The notes under the pieces were generated by a model that worked only from the letters and a program-made list of their open reading frames with translations, had not been told where the DNA came from and searched no databases. A stretch of 64,000 nt of DNA from Hirudinaria manillensis (Eukaryota; Annelida; Clitellata; Hirudinida; Hirudinidae), in NCBI GenBank assembly GCA_034509925.1, contig CM067531.1:11211319-11275318 (forward strand), in the 5' to 3' direction. Numbering within the stretch: position 1 is the stretch's first letter; each line of letters begins with the position of its first letter. Of the stretch, positions 39,955 to 52,079 are shown piece after piece. Position numbers and translations under genes: made by a program.

Positions 39955-40847
39955 CGACGACGACGATGATGATGATGATGATGATAACAAAGATGGATTA
40001 CTTTGAAAGCTTCATTTGTTCATGAAATGTTTGAGGAGGTGGGACGTAAAGTACTAATGCGTTCTCTTCGTCGGGGTCGTGCAAAGCTTGAATCGTTCCC
40101 CCCATCTTCACTCCGAGAGCCCGTCCACCCAAAGTAGGACCTGAAATTAAAACTTGTCAAATTACGTGACTCATAACTCAAAAAAAATGACAAAACAAAC
40201 CCGAATATCCGTCCATTGGTATTTTGAATGGTTTCGAGAGGATTGTTTTGATTAAGACATCCTACCAAAAAAAAAAACAGAGTTTAACAAACTCTTCAAC
40301 ATTTTCATGCAATTTATTACAATTTATTCATTTATTAGGAAAACATTTCATCCAAATTGTGATGAAAAATCAGTAAATAGTACAATCATGTGATTGAAAT
40401 GATTTAGCTGAAATTCTCATATTGGCAATGAATTTTTAAACTACTTTTAAATAAAGTTGGTTCTTATTTCTTATTGTGCACCAATGAATTGGGTAATCAA
40501 AGATCAAAGATCAACCAACATGTGATGGCAACTTGTTTTCAAGACTACTCAGTGGTATATTCACTCCTTCATCCGTATCATCTTTACCCTCCTTTTCAGT
40601 TTTACATCTTTTTAGCTGAGAATATTTAAATATTTAATAGCTAAAATAGTTTTTATTTTAGAGAACTTGAAATTGATCAATTTTTAAATTTGTTATTTAA
40701 ACTGTCTTATATAGTGATTGCAAATTTAATGAAAAAAGAGAGGGAACAAACATTCAAATTTGATGATGTCTCAGCAGATCTTTTGCTTTTCTTGATTTCT
40801 TCATTTCCAGGTATCTTGTGTATTTGACTTGGAGCTAAACTTCTCCT
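36274..40847 (-). CDS. RAD54L: RAD54-like recombination ATPase (multi-exon; start codon exon not found)
   Basis: RAD54 is a Swi2/Snf2 DNA translocase that helps RAD51 in strand exchange during homologous recombination. The first recognised exon reads [18 protein letters not shown] (human MRRSLAPSQ...), beginning about 40,847 after an acceptor; the ATG must lie in a small upstream exon. Then in order: [15 protein letters not shown] (40.2 kb), [17 protein letters not shown] (40.05 kb), [31 protein letters not shown] (Walker A), [31 protein letters not shown] (DEGH box), [86 protein letters not shown] (motif VI), [20 protein letters not shown], and the RAD54L-type zinc-finger-like end ([29 protein letters not shown]). 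This end separates it from RAD54B and CHD-type helicases. All helicase motifs are intact. Confidence 0.95.
39484..39560. repeat. (ATT)n microsatellite in a RAD54L intron
   Basis: Interrupted ATT repeats with ACT and GCT variants within an intron of RAD54L. Confidence 0.8.
39904..39987. repeat. (GAT)n microsatellite in a RAD54L intron
   Basis: About 27 GAT/GAC triplets. They lie in the intron between the exon ending QMKLSK and the exon beginning [11 protein letters not shown], so they are not translated, although the plus-strand frame looks like poly-Asp. Confidence 0.9.
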
Positions 40848-41330
40848 CTTAAATTTTGAAAAAATCACATTTAAAACAGATTTAATCAATAATTATCACA
40901 GTAGTGAATCCAAAATTAATTTAGCTATATAAATATCCCATTGTGTTAGCTTCCATAAAAATAGCATTGGATAACATAATGTAAATAATTGAATAAAAAC
41001 AATTTAAAACTAAAATTTGTGATGTTAAAATCATGGAACTGATATGCATAAAATCTTTGAAACACAAAATTTGTCAGAAGATTTTTTTATAGATGCAATA
41101 TTCCTTAAGATTATAGAATAGAAACTGGAAATAGAAAAATCAGTAAATAGCGCAATCATTTCATCTACTTTCGGTCACAACGTTATGATTGGATTAAGAC
41201 AAAGTATATGTTGATGATAACGTGAACCCAAAATGTTTAAATAGTTCTGTAGAAAATTAGCGATTTGCTGCAAATTTTGTGGGTTAGCTCACAAACCATT
41301 TGCTTTAATAAGAAATCGGGATAGAAACTA
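40848..41330. other. Region upstream of the RAD54L coding exons
   Basis: AT-rich. It should contain the missing start-codon exon and promoter of RAD54L, but no ATG joined to a donor in the right phase could be picked with confidence. Confidence 0.35.
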
Positions 41331-41437
41331 CTTCAAATAGCCGCCAATCAGCTGACTTGCATAAGGCCAGCCGGTTGCCCGAAATTGAGCTAGCCAGTTG
41401 TTTATATTTGAACCGAAAATAAATAAGCCTAGACAAA
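41331..41437 (+). repeat. Left terminal inverted repeat of the large element
   Basis: Reading inward: TTCAAATAGCCGCC, CAGCTGACTTGCATAAGGCC, AGCCGG, GCCCGAAATT, then AAGCCTAGA. The same blocks occur in the same order in the reverse complement of 52,080-52,160, with small gaps. Confidence 0.6.
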
Positions 41438-41482
41438 ATAAGTGCAAATAAAATATTTTCATTTTGCCAATTTTTTTATGAC

Positions 41483-41695
41483 ACTAAGAAATAAAATTGG
41501 AAATTATTTGAATAAAATATTTTAACGTTTATTTTTACCAAACAATAAGTATTATGTCATATATGAAACAAAACCGAAAGAGATTTTCAAGTAATGACTT
41601 TTTTTTTCTAAAACTAAAAATTCAGACACAAAATACTGTTATGGTTTGCGCGGATTTGGTTAGAGCTTATTTACTGGCGGCCCTTACTCGACCAG
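41483..41695 (+). repeat. Direct repeat, copy 1 (about 210 bp)
   Basis: Starts ACACTAAGAAATAAAATTGG and ends AGCTTATTTACTGGCGGCCC. A close copy in the same direction is at 43,408-43,620, next to the 3' end of the transposon gene. Sub-terminal repeat of the large element. Confidence 0.75.
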
Positions 41696-41744
41696 CGTCA
41701 TACGAACACGACAACAAATTGCGTGAGCCCTAACTCAGGAAACC

Positions 41745-42255
41745 TCCAAACGCAGCAGTTCCACAGAACAAAATTTAAAAATTAATACATCACAAGAATC
41801 ATGGAACTATCCTCTACAATTTCTATTTTTTAAATTTTCTTGCAACTCCGCCTATTTCGTTCACGATGCCAAAAACGACTTGGAGTCGGAAGAAATGACC
41901 CAGTTAAAAGTTTAGGAATAATCGCTAGCCGGCGATTATTCTAACTCCAAACGCAGCAGTTCCACTGAACCAAATTTAAAAATTAATACATCAAACGAAT
42001 CATAAAACTATCCTCTACAATTATGCTCGTTTACATTTTCTTGCAAATCCACCTATTTTGTTCACGATGCCAAAAACAACATGGACCCTTCCGCTGCGTG
42101 TTGAGTCAACTTCGAACTCGAAACGCAGCAATTCCACTGAATCAATTTTAAAAGTGAATACATTACAAGAATCATGAAACTATCCTCTACAATTTCTATT
42201 TTTTAAATTTTCTTGCAATTCCACCTATTTTGTTCACGATGCCAAAAACGACATG
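41745..42255 (+). repeat. Three degenerate tandem repeats (units of about 150-190 bp)
   Basis: Each unit runs from AACGCAGCAGTTCCAC through AACTATCCTCTACAATT to TTCACGATGCCAAAAAC (copies begin about 41,749, 41,945 and 42,122). A further pair of related blocks (TATTTTCGAGATTATAAGAA onward) lies at about 42,275 and 43,106. Confidence 0.7.
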
Positions 42256-43407
42256 GAGTCTCGCGCCCATCTTATATTTTCGAGATTATAAGAAAAACTA
42301 ATCACTTTAGAAGTCCCAACTTCGGCTTTATCATTCGTACTTCTTATTATTAACCTGTTACCTGAATTATTTTAAATTTCATTTTTTTCATAATTTTCGA
42401 AATTGAGAAAAAGAGCCTATAGGGCGCGAACTCGAGTCACTCGACATGATCGCCGAACTCGATTCTCAAAAGTTGCGATGACCTGTTATTTCCAATTTAC
42501 TCTAAAACCACAGCATATTTGGAGCCGAAAATTTGGTAATGAAGAGATACATTATTAAGACACAACATGTCTGAAAATGGGGTCAGAAAACCGTCTTAAT
42601 ACATTAATTCGAAACTTAAAACGAATCGTGTCGCTTAATTTAATTCAGAAAACTCGCTATTATTTTAGTCTTTTCGGCCAAAAACTCCCATTTAATGTTT
42701 GTTAAGTACTTTGAAAAGTATTTCAAAAGCTTATTTGTACTAAGATGCATGACATACCTACATTTCAAAATTATGAGAATGAAAATAAAGGTTTATGTTT
42801 CCTAATTTAGTTAATAATAACTTTCAAGTAAAATCAATTTTAGAAAAACATTACTGACAATCAAATCTTTATTTTGAGTCATATAATATTAGTTTTGAAT
42901 AAACTTCATAATTTAAATTTATCAGGCCGGTCCCCGACGAATTGTTTTCAAAACATGTCAGTGGTCGTCTATAAAGAACGTTTGCAAAATTGCTCATTTT
43001 TACCACAAAAGTTAGCTATTGATAGCAAAATGAACTTTTTGAAGATATTTTATCACACATTTGATCAAACTTTAGGTTTTTGAATTTTTAGAGTTTCGTG
43101 TCCATTTTATATTTTCGAGATTATAAGAAAAGCTATTCACTTTAGAAGTCCCAACTTCGGCTTTATCATTCATATTTCTTATTATTAACCTATTGCCAAA
43201 ATTATTTTGAATTGAATTAAAATAAGTGCAAATAAAATAATTTCATTTTGCAAATTTTTTAAATAAATAAATTTTAAGTTTGTGTCCGCTGCCGATCTTC
43301 TGGATTCCATCATCTGAATCTTTTAATTATTTAGGAAAACTCGTATTTGTTATCAAACCAGTATTTGATGATGTTTTTGTAAACAAAAGTGTTCTGATTG
43401 GTATATA

Positions 43408-43620
43408 ACACACTAAGAAATAAAATTGGCAATTGTTTGAGTAACATATTTTAACGTTTTTTTACCACACAATAAGTCATATGTCATATATGAAACAAAA
43501 CCAAAAGAGATTTTCAAGTAATGACCTTTATTTTATAAAACTAAAAATTCAGACACAAAATAATGTTATGGATTAGGAATTTGGTTAGAGCTTATTTACT
43601 GGCGGCCCTTACTCGCCAGG
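43408..43620 (+). repeat. Direct repeat, copy 2 (about 210 bp)
   Basis: Second copy of the 41,483-41,695 repeat, ending 70 bp before the stop codon side of the transposon gene. Confidence 0.75.
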
Positions 43621-43689
43621 TCACGAGATCCGTCATTGATATATGCAGCTATTTATGAACGCGGAGGTACCACCCATCCGCCTTCACTG

Positions 43690-46600
43690 CTATCTCTGGT
43701 CTCGTCCTCTTCCTTGACAATTTGAACAAAACCACACATGGTTTTCGTCAAGGCTTGAAAGGAGAAACTCTTGATCCGGGATTGCCTGACAATGCCTGTG
43801 ATACCAAATGGAGCAAGTATCACACTGGATCATATCTTCTCCTTTGTTTTTTGCATGCTCCATCCAAGTAAGCCTGCAATCGCATACTATTGCCATTTGC
43901 ATTATATTGTCATTTGTTTTCGGCTTTTCAATTGAGGGAGTTGACGAAATTGATATAATCCCTTTTTCAAATGAACGGGATATCTCCTCCCTGAGTTTTT
44001 TTTGGCAGTATGCGACTTTTGTTGGATCTTCGCCTGAACAGAGGGAATGTGCAAAGGCAATAGCCATTGGACCGCAATCATTCCCTCCACTTTGTTGTTG
44101 GACGATCTTCCTGTTTATGTTCAACGTAGGTCCTTCAACAAAGTTCTTAGCCATATAGGCGAAGCATCTTTGTGCGTCTTCGTCGTAATTTGAGTTTAAA
44201 CTGTCGTAAATATTGACTGAATTGCGTTCCGCCCCCATATTGGAAATCGTGATCCAGTGATTTCTGTTAACATTCAGTATCTGCACGAAATCACTGGTGG
44301 GGGGCTCCGCATTAAAATCCGCTGGAAGGGGGTCAAGGCCCAATTTGCTGATGAAGTCAACGTCATAAAGCCTGTAAAGACAAGACATATAACATATGTT
44401 AGAGTTTGTGAGAACATTGAAAATTTAAATCTATAACGCCTAAACGGATTACCCAGCAACCGAGGGATATTTCATCTTCATCAGAATTTGAGCCTTATTG
44501 ATGTCGCTCGAAGTAAACCAATCTGAGCCGACTAAATGAGCAAATGGAGATACCTAGAAAATTAATGATTGAATAAGGAGCATGTAGAATAAACAGCTGT
44601 ATAATTTAATCAAAAGACCTTGTCTTTATTTTCAGCTTTCGAGGCCTCGTGCTGTTGGACCTCTATCGAACGTTTGAGTACTTTTTCTTCAACCTGGTAA
44701 ATATATTGATGTATGTCAATCAATAATTAGCTTATGTAATATACCATAATCACCTTCCGGAGTTCCTTGACATGATTTTTCCAGGTAACATAGTGACCCC
44801 TGGATACATTCCTGCGTAATTTAGGAACTTTTCCTTTCCATATCTCCATATCAAATCGGGCAGGTTTAGTCTGTAAAAGAAATTAGATAAGACATATTCA
44901 TCACTTAACAATGTAGTACTTACTTTTAAGGGTCTGATTCCTGAAGTGTCCGAGAAATGGCGAACCAATCCCTGATGTAAGTCCTTGTAGTCCTAAGAGA
45001 TAAAGCGTTAAGTAACAAATATCTGTAGTTAAATGTGTAGTAGCGTGCCACATACCATTAAGAATTCATCCAGCCTGACATAGATCTTCTTGTGCCTCAA
45101 AGTCTTCAGGTTGCTTTGCGACTTCTCCATGATCCCTTGTGTGGAATTATTTCTTGTGTAGTTCTAAGAAATAGTTTAACAGTTAATATCCGTTTGTATA
45201 TTAATGAATTCGTATGAGTCACCGTACCGCTGTAGATTTATTGCTGTTTTCAACGTAGCGCTTGTTGAATTCGTCGTAATTGTGACCTTTTCCGTGTCTT
45301 CCAAGATTGCCTAATCATTTATTTTTCGATTTATCATTACACATAGATAAATACAAGTATAATTGCATTAATGTCCAACCCAGCAGCAAACTGGTCCATA
45401 GCGCTACGATAGGCATAAATATGTGTCTGAATGCCTGTAAAAATTTGGGACTGAAGAATGGGTTGGGTTCTGACCCTGTCGATTGACAGGGTGCATTTCC
45501 CATTACTCTTGACAGGTGAGTGACAAAGGACGACCCATAGAATCCCTTGAAATGCAACAAATATTATATTGCTTGAATTGTCTTAAATATTTAGAAACCA
45601 CGATCCACATCATACCTTGTCTGTCATTGAGTCTTCCATTTCAGAATAAGCACACAATTCGTTCTCATTTTCTTGCTCATTGTCTTCTTCTGTAAATGGC
45701 CTATGCATTCCAACAATTCATAAATTTGAAATTCATATAATAAAGGAAATTGCTTTTTATTAGATTACTTGGACTTGAGGACTTGTACGCTTTGAAGGAT
45801 GACATCGGAGTTATATGGGCTTGAAAAAATTGTTTGGATTGCTCCCATAATAACCTCAACGTCATTCATCGTTGATGCCTCATGAAGTAAACCGAATATA
45901 TGCATGCCGAGCTTGTAGTGCTCCTTTTCCAATCTAAAATTCCATAACACATGGCATCCAAACTTAAACAAATTTTAACTAGCTAATAAACTCGCTAACG
46001 TCTTCCGGCAATGCTGTTTGGCATTCTTCATTATGTGACTGAAGCACCTGTGGATTATCGGAAGTTTTAAATCTTCTTCCATGGCCTTGCCGGTGCAAAT
46101 TCTGTAATATCCTTCTAGAACTAAAACGTAAATGAGAAAAAATTTAAAATGATATAGGTGGTTGACTTCTAAACTTACTATCTGAAATGCTGAGTCCAAC
46201 AAATGTCAAGAATGATTTGAGTACAACCATAGAACCATCCATTATAATCATTCTTGGCTGAATCACAGGGGTGCCTTTTTATGTCATCCCCCAAGTGCTG
46301 GAAAAAGGTGGTGACTGCAGTTGATTGATCCTGTGTCACCATTGTCGCCACTGTGAGGGGAGACTTGCCATCAGTGGTATTTCTAACCACAAGCTTGAAA
46401 TAGTTAAATAATTTAATCAAAATTGAACTATTTATTGCTGTTAATGCTTATAATACTAATGCCATTAATGCTTTTGATATAATCGATTATTAATTATTTT
46501 TTCCTGCATGGGTGGAGTTTCTTCGGAGAGATGGTGAGCTGTAGTGAGAGATATGTTCACCAGCCTTTTCCGCACGTTGCGTCGCCAACTACCACTACAT

Positions 46601-49356
46601 CGTCCACGTCGTCGCCATCATCATCAACATCGTCTTCATCATCGTAATCATCATCATCATCATCATCATCATCATGACCACAGCCGTCGAATCCACTGGC
46701 GACACAGACGCTCCCACCTCAAGAGCTAATTATTGCCGCGGACTTCCCCTGCTTCCGAGAATAGAAACGAAAATTTCTAAAAAATATACCTCATATACGT
46801 AGAAGGGCTTCTCTCTACTTTTTATAAGACCCCCAGTTGCATCAAAGTATATTATGTCATCTTCCCATCTTTTTAATAATATAGACAGGGTTGCCAAAGA
46901 CCAAACAAATAAAGTCTTTGACTTCCCAAGAATTTCTCCCCTGAGTGCATATAGATTTTCCTCCTTTGGTGCTCTTTCCTCATTTTCAAGCAACTTAGTA
47001 ACGGCTTCTATCTCATTATTATCCAGTCTTTTTTCTTTCCTGTGATCATACGCCATCTGGCGTATTGCCTTAAAGGGTACAAATATATGCATTATACATT
47101 TTTCAATTTGTAATAAATCATTTTTATTTTACTGACTTCATCAGTAGGAATGCCGTCTCTGTTTCCTGATTCGTAGACATCACTTGGTAGTTTGCCCAAC
47201 AGTTTGCATGCTTCACCACAACTTGTTTGTCCATTGTAACGCTCGCCTAAAATCTTCCTCAAGTTTCCTCTTATTGGTCGTCGTCTCACTTCACCGGACA
47301 CGTGACTGCAAGTGTCAGATGTAAAGGTCACCACACCTTCGAGAGGTTTTTCCTTTCTTATGAAGAACTTGAATCCGACTGGGCAACCTTTATGCCAAAA
47401 TTTCAATATTTTAGTAAAAGTTGATGAAATAAGGCATCAAACTCTCTTACCATCAAACATGCAGCTCCCCAAAGTAGAGAAAAGTAATCCTTTTCGTTTC
47501 GATCCTTTCGTGAGAACTTCGTGCCTACGGAATTTCATACAGCAATAAGGATTATGGAGTTTTATAAGCGCCGAGATTGTGTTAGTCCATGAGAGATCCT
47601 TTAAACGTCGTCCTTCTTGATTCTCCAAAAGCTTCATTAGGTCGTTCCTTCTTATTTCAATAGGTGGTGGATTCTTCGAGATGTTGGCAGTCCAAATGCG
47701 CTGGACCTCTTCCTAGAATTAAATATGTAAAATAAGTTGCTATGTGTATGCATATGTCACGAAACATTACATATAAATTTGTTTTAATCCTTTGTTTTTT
47801 AGATCGTTAAAAAAAATCAACTATACCGTGGCTGAGCTTTGATCACGCGGGTTTTCAATATCCTCTGCATGTGTTTCATTGTTCGTGTGGGTTTCTTGGT
47901 ATTCCTAAAACAATAAATTTAATAACGTTCACTCAGTTAAATTAAAGAATCACTCCTTAAACTCGGTCTTCACACCAAACCTTTTCGAGCACTTCATCGC
48001 TCGTAACACTCCTCACCTATCTTCATTCTCCCCTATAATTATCACTTCGCCCTCATAACGTACACCAAAACATACCCGATTCACTAGAATAGACAATCAC
48101 CATTCATGAAATGTTTTAAAAATTTCTGACAACTTAATCTTCTTTGTAGGAAAATTTTAAATTTAGGTGATATTCAAGCGTTTTTATAGAAAACACAAAT
48201 TTGCAAAATTCCAGCAAATATGACCAATATGATTCATAATTTACCGTTGTAATGCTTGTGATAATTTCTCCTCCTTCCAACGCTTGGTCCATTGGTTCTT
48301 CATGGGTGTATCCTTGCGATCCCGTTGTCTCTTCAGTCGATACCTAATGTTTCATTTAAATTAGGTTATATTATAAAAATTATGTAATGCAAGACAAACG
48401 CGTTTCTTAACTTACAGTCCTAGAGATATTTTCGTTTCCATCCGATACTTGACCCACTGGTGCACTTTTAATATGTCTCTGATTGAGACACTTAGTTTAA
48501 AATGTGTTGTTATAAATTAAAATGTTTTCCATAATATTAACCTCGAGGATACGTAAAACTTTTGCTGTATTCTTTGTACTTATTGGAAGTCCTAGCTCAG
48601 AACAACATTTTTCAGCAGTTGGCTTTGAAGGTTTAGCCCCACCGTTAATTCTGAAAAACAAATTAATAAGTAATAATCTATCAATGGTCTTAAACCCTCC
48701 CTTCAAATTGAATGAGACGCAGTCGTTGCTGTTGATGGATTCAGGTTCCTTTGTCACCTTTTCTCTCGGTACCACTTTCATTCCAGGCTAGAAAATGATT
48801 TGTCTTTAAATTTTTATCATCAAATTGTTTCATTGTTATGCCAGCATTTTTAATACAATTCTATTAATACACACAAAATGAATACATATATAAAAATAGA
48901 AAATGAGGAATAATATTCAATTATAATGCGGAGAATATTTGCTAATAAAAAATATAAATAGTTTGATACATTATTTACTCAATATTAATTAATTAAATAG
49001 CAGATTATTATCAAAAATTAAGTCTAGCAGGTTTACTAGCTACATCAATGCGAATAATATTTGCAAGTAATAAATATAATTACTTTGATACATTATCTAC
49101 TAAAAACTTTTAGTGGATGGTCCAAATTTAAAAAAACAATTTCATAAGAACTTGCCTTCACTTTTGTGTTGTACAAACGCTTCAGTTTGTTGATGGTCTT
49201 CTGAGTCCAGCACAAACCCAATTCTTGACTTACCTTGACATACAGTTCAGTAGGTGATGAGCACTCCTCGCAATATGTCCTCAGCATCTCCACTAAGGCG
49301 TCATCAGACATTTTTCCCTGTTTCCCCTTAACAATAAAAGAATTAGTACGAGGCAT
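43690..49356 (-). CDS. Transposon protein: MULE-like DDE transposase with C-terminal Ulp1/C48 protease and PHD finger (multi-exon)
   Basis: The start is ATG at 49356 (MPRTNSFIVKGKQGKMSDDA). N-terminal exons (49.1-49.36, 48.5-48.78, 47.45-47.65 kb) encode small helical modules. The exon at 47.4-47.1 kb (TSDTCSHVSGEVRRRPIRGN) precedes the DDE-like core: first Asp in DDIIYFDATGGLIK (46.85 kb), second in RMIIMDGSMVVLKSFL (46.25 kb), with a possible His/Cys helix (CFSHIMKNAKQHC, 46.05 kb) and downstream conserved Trp-rich segments (45.4 kb). The last exon (44,388-43,690) has the C48 triad in order: His in NRNHWITI, Asp in VNIYDSLN, and Cys in GGNDCGPMAIAFA. It ends in a PHD finger (C-D-C-R, CDTCSIWYHRHCQA, WFCSNCQGRG). 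One junction after KVK may use a GC-AG donor. Not all exon joins were phase-checked, and parts may be misassigned. It would act in the nucleus on its own element; a domesticated host gene is the alternative. Confidence 0.6.
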
Positions 49357-49455
49357 TATTTCAGAGTAATAGAGTCACGACTGTGATATCAAAGGTTAGA
49401 ACACACAGGCAGCGGGCTACCCACTTCATTTCATTTCTTTATATAGGTCTCCAGG

Positions 49456-50300
49456 TCTCAAGAAGTCATTAGTTGGAGTAGGGAAGTTTAATGGGATACG
49501 ATGAAACGGAAGAGACCCCCTACTCCGTTGCGGAAACTCAGAGAAACAACACGAAAAGTGTTTCTTTTATTTTATTCAATACTAATTAATTATTCTCATG
49601 ATTCATTAGTTTTGCAATAGAGTTGAGTTTTATAGTCGGTTATTTGGCTTCGAATATTACCTTATTATTCATAGCTACGCGAAAGTGCGCGAGATTTGAA
49701 GATCTATGAAAATAAGCGTCTGATACTTATTTTCCCGTTAATTTATCAAAGATTAGTTTATTGTGAAAAGAATGAGACATTAATTGTGAAACAGTGTTGA
49801 TTCCTTAATCTAGACCTCAAGAAGTCATTAGTTCGAGTAGGGAAGCTTAATGGGATAGGAAGAGACCCATGCTCCGTTGCGGAAACTAATGTGAAAAGAA
49901 TGAGACATTAATTGTGAAACGGAGTTGAGTTTTAGACTCGGTTATTTAGCTTGAAATGTTACCTTATTGTTCATAGCTACGCTAAAGTGCGCGACGTTTG
50001 AAGGCAAATATCTCTGAAAATACTAGTCTAATACTGATTTTCACGTTACTTGATCACTTAATTTTATTAAAGTTTAGTAATAGAGTCACGATTGTGACAT
50101 CAAAAGTTAGAACACACAGCCAGCGGACTGCCCACTTCATTTCATTCCTTAATCTAGATCTCCAGATCTCAAGAAGTCATTAGTTCGAGTAGGGAAGCTT
50201 AATGGGATACGATGAAACGGAAGGGACCCCATGCTCTGTTGCGGAAACTAATGTGAATCGAATGAGACATAAATTGTTACAAACAAGTCTGAAAATATGC
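49456..50300. repeat. Diverged sub-terminal repeats (units of about 350 bp)
   Basis: Blocks starting CTCAAGAAGTCATTAGTT recur at about 49,456, 49,806 and 50,167, each followed by GAGTAGGGAAG and ATGCTC/TACTCCGTTGCGGAAACT. Between them is sequence related to the 180-bp array unit (GTTATTTGGCTTCGAATATT, then CATAGCTACGCGAAAGTGCG, compared with the array's CATAGGCGAGCAAAAGTGCG). Confidence 0.7.
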
Positions 50301-50345
50301 GTCCAATATGAGTGAGAGGTCATGATTGTTAAAGTTTAGGTTATT

Positions 50346-52071
50346 ATGAGTGAGAGGTCATGATTGTTAAAGTTTAGGTTATTTTGAATCGAATGAGACA
50401 TAAATTGTTACATATAGTTGCGTTTTAGATTTCGAATTATTGCTTCGATTGTTGCCACATTGTTCATAGGCGAGCAAAAGTGCGTGACGTTTGAAGGGAA
50501 AAAAGTCTGAAAATATGCGTCCAATATGAGTGAGAGGTCATGATTGTTAAAGTTTAGGTTATTTTGAATCGAATGAGACATAAATTGTTACATATAGTTG
50601 CGTTTTAGATTTCGAATTATTGCTTCGATTGTTGCCACATTGTTCATAGGCGAGCAAAAGTGCGTGACGTTTGAAGGGAAAAAAGTCTGAAAATATGCGT
50701 CCAATATGAGTGAGAGGTCATGATTGTTAAAGTTTAGGTTATTTTGAATCGAATGAGACATAAATTGTTACATATAGTTGCGTTTTAGATTTCGAATTAT
50801 TGCTTCGATTGTTGCCACATTGTTCATAGGCGAGCAAAAGTGCGTGACGTTTGAAGGGAAAAAAGTCTGAAAATATGCGTCCAATATGAGTGAGAGGTCA
50901 TGATTGTTAAAGTTTAGGTTATTTTGAATCGAATGAGACATAAATTGTTACATATAGTTGCGTTTTAGATTTCGAATTATTGCTTCGATTGTTGCCACAT
51001 TGTTCATAGGCGAGCAAAAGTGCGTGACGTTTGAAGGGAAAAAAGTCTGAAAATATGCGTCCAATATGAGTGAGAGGTCATGATTGTTAAAGTTTAGGTT
51101 ATTTTGAATCGAATGAGACATAAATTGTTACATATAGTTGCGTTTTAGATTTCGAATTATTGCTTCGATTGTTGCCACATTGTTCATAGGCGAGCAAAAG
51201 TGCGTGACGTTTGAAGGGAAAAAAGTCTGAAAATATGCGTCCAATATGAGTGAGAGGTCATGATTGTTAAAGTTTAGGTTATTTTGAATCGAATGAGACA
51301 TAAATTGTTACATATAGTTGCGTTTTAGATTTCGAATTATTGCTTCGATTGTTGCCACATTGTTCATAGGCGAGCAAAAGTGCGTGACGTTTGAAGGGAA
51401 AAAAGTCTGAAAATATGCGTCCAATATGAGTGAGAGGTCATGATTGTTAAAGTTTAGGTTATTTTGAATCGAATGAGACATAAATTGTTACATATAGTTG
51501 CGTTTTAGATTTCGAATTATTGCTTCGATTGTTGCCACATTGTTCATAGGCGAGCAAAAGTGCGTGACGTTTGAAGGGAAAAAAGTCTGAAAATATGCGT
51601 CCAATATGAGTGAGAGGTCATGATTGTTAAAGTTTAGGTTATTTTGAATCGAATGAGACATAAATTGTTACATATAGTTGCGTTTTAGATTTCGAATTAT
51701 TGCTTCGATTGTTGCCACATTGTTCATAGGCGAGCAAAAGTGCGTGACGTTTGAAGGGAAAAAAGTCTGAAAATATGCGTCCAATATGAGTGAGAGGTCA
51801 TGATTGTTAAAGTTTAGGTTATTTTGAATCGAATGAGACATAAATTGTTACATATAGTTGCGTTTTAGATTTCGAATTATTGCTTCGATTGTTGCCACAT
51901 TGTTCATAGGCGAGCAAAAGTGCGTGACGTTTGAAGGGAAAAAAGTCTGAAAATATGCGTCCAATATGAGTGAGAGGTCATGATTGTTAAAGTTTAGGTT
52001 ATTTTGAATCGAATGAGACATAAATTGTTACATATAGTTGCGTTTTAGATTTCGAATTATTGCTTCGATTA
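50346..52071. repeat. Near-perfect 180-bp tandem array, about 9.6 copies
   Basis: The unit (starting ATGAGTGAGAGGTCATGATT and containing CATTGTTCATAGGCGAGCAA) repeats with a period of exactly 180 bp and no differences that I can see between full copies. A 41-bp duplication of the unit start lies at 50,306-50,346. The array ends directly at the right terminal repeat. Such identity means recent amplification or ongoing homogenisation; copy number in the assembly could be collapsed or expanded. Confidence 0.95.
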
Positions 52072-52079
52072 TTGCCCGG

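Noticed and set aside
39812-40006. Plus-strand ORF with a long poly-Asp tail
   Set aside because: It is the GAT microsatellite and the reverse strand of a RAD54L exon and intron.
41483-43620. LTR retrotransposon suggested by the 210-bp direct repeats
   Set aside because: No gag-pol, primer-binding site or polypurine tract between them; other repeats in the same block and the outer inverted repeats fit a DNA transposon better.
46544-46729. His-rich plus-strand ORF
   Set aside because: It is a TCA/ATC microsatellite in an intron of the transposon gene, read in one frame.
50346-52071. CRISPR-like regular repeats
   Set aside because: The 180-bp units are wholly identical, with no short repeat and variable spacer structure, and the DNA is animal.
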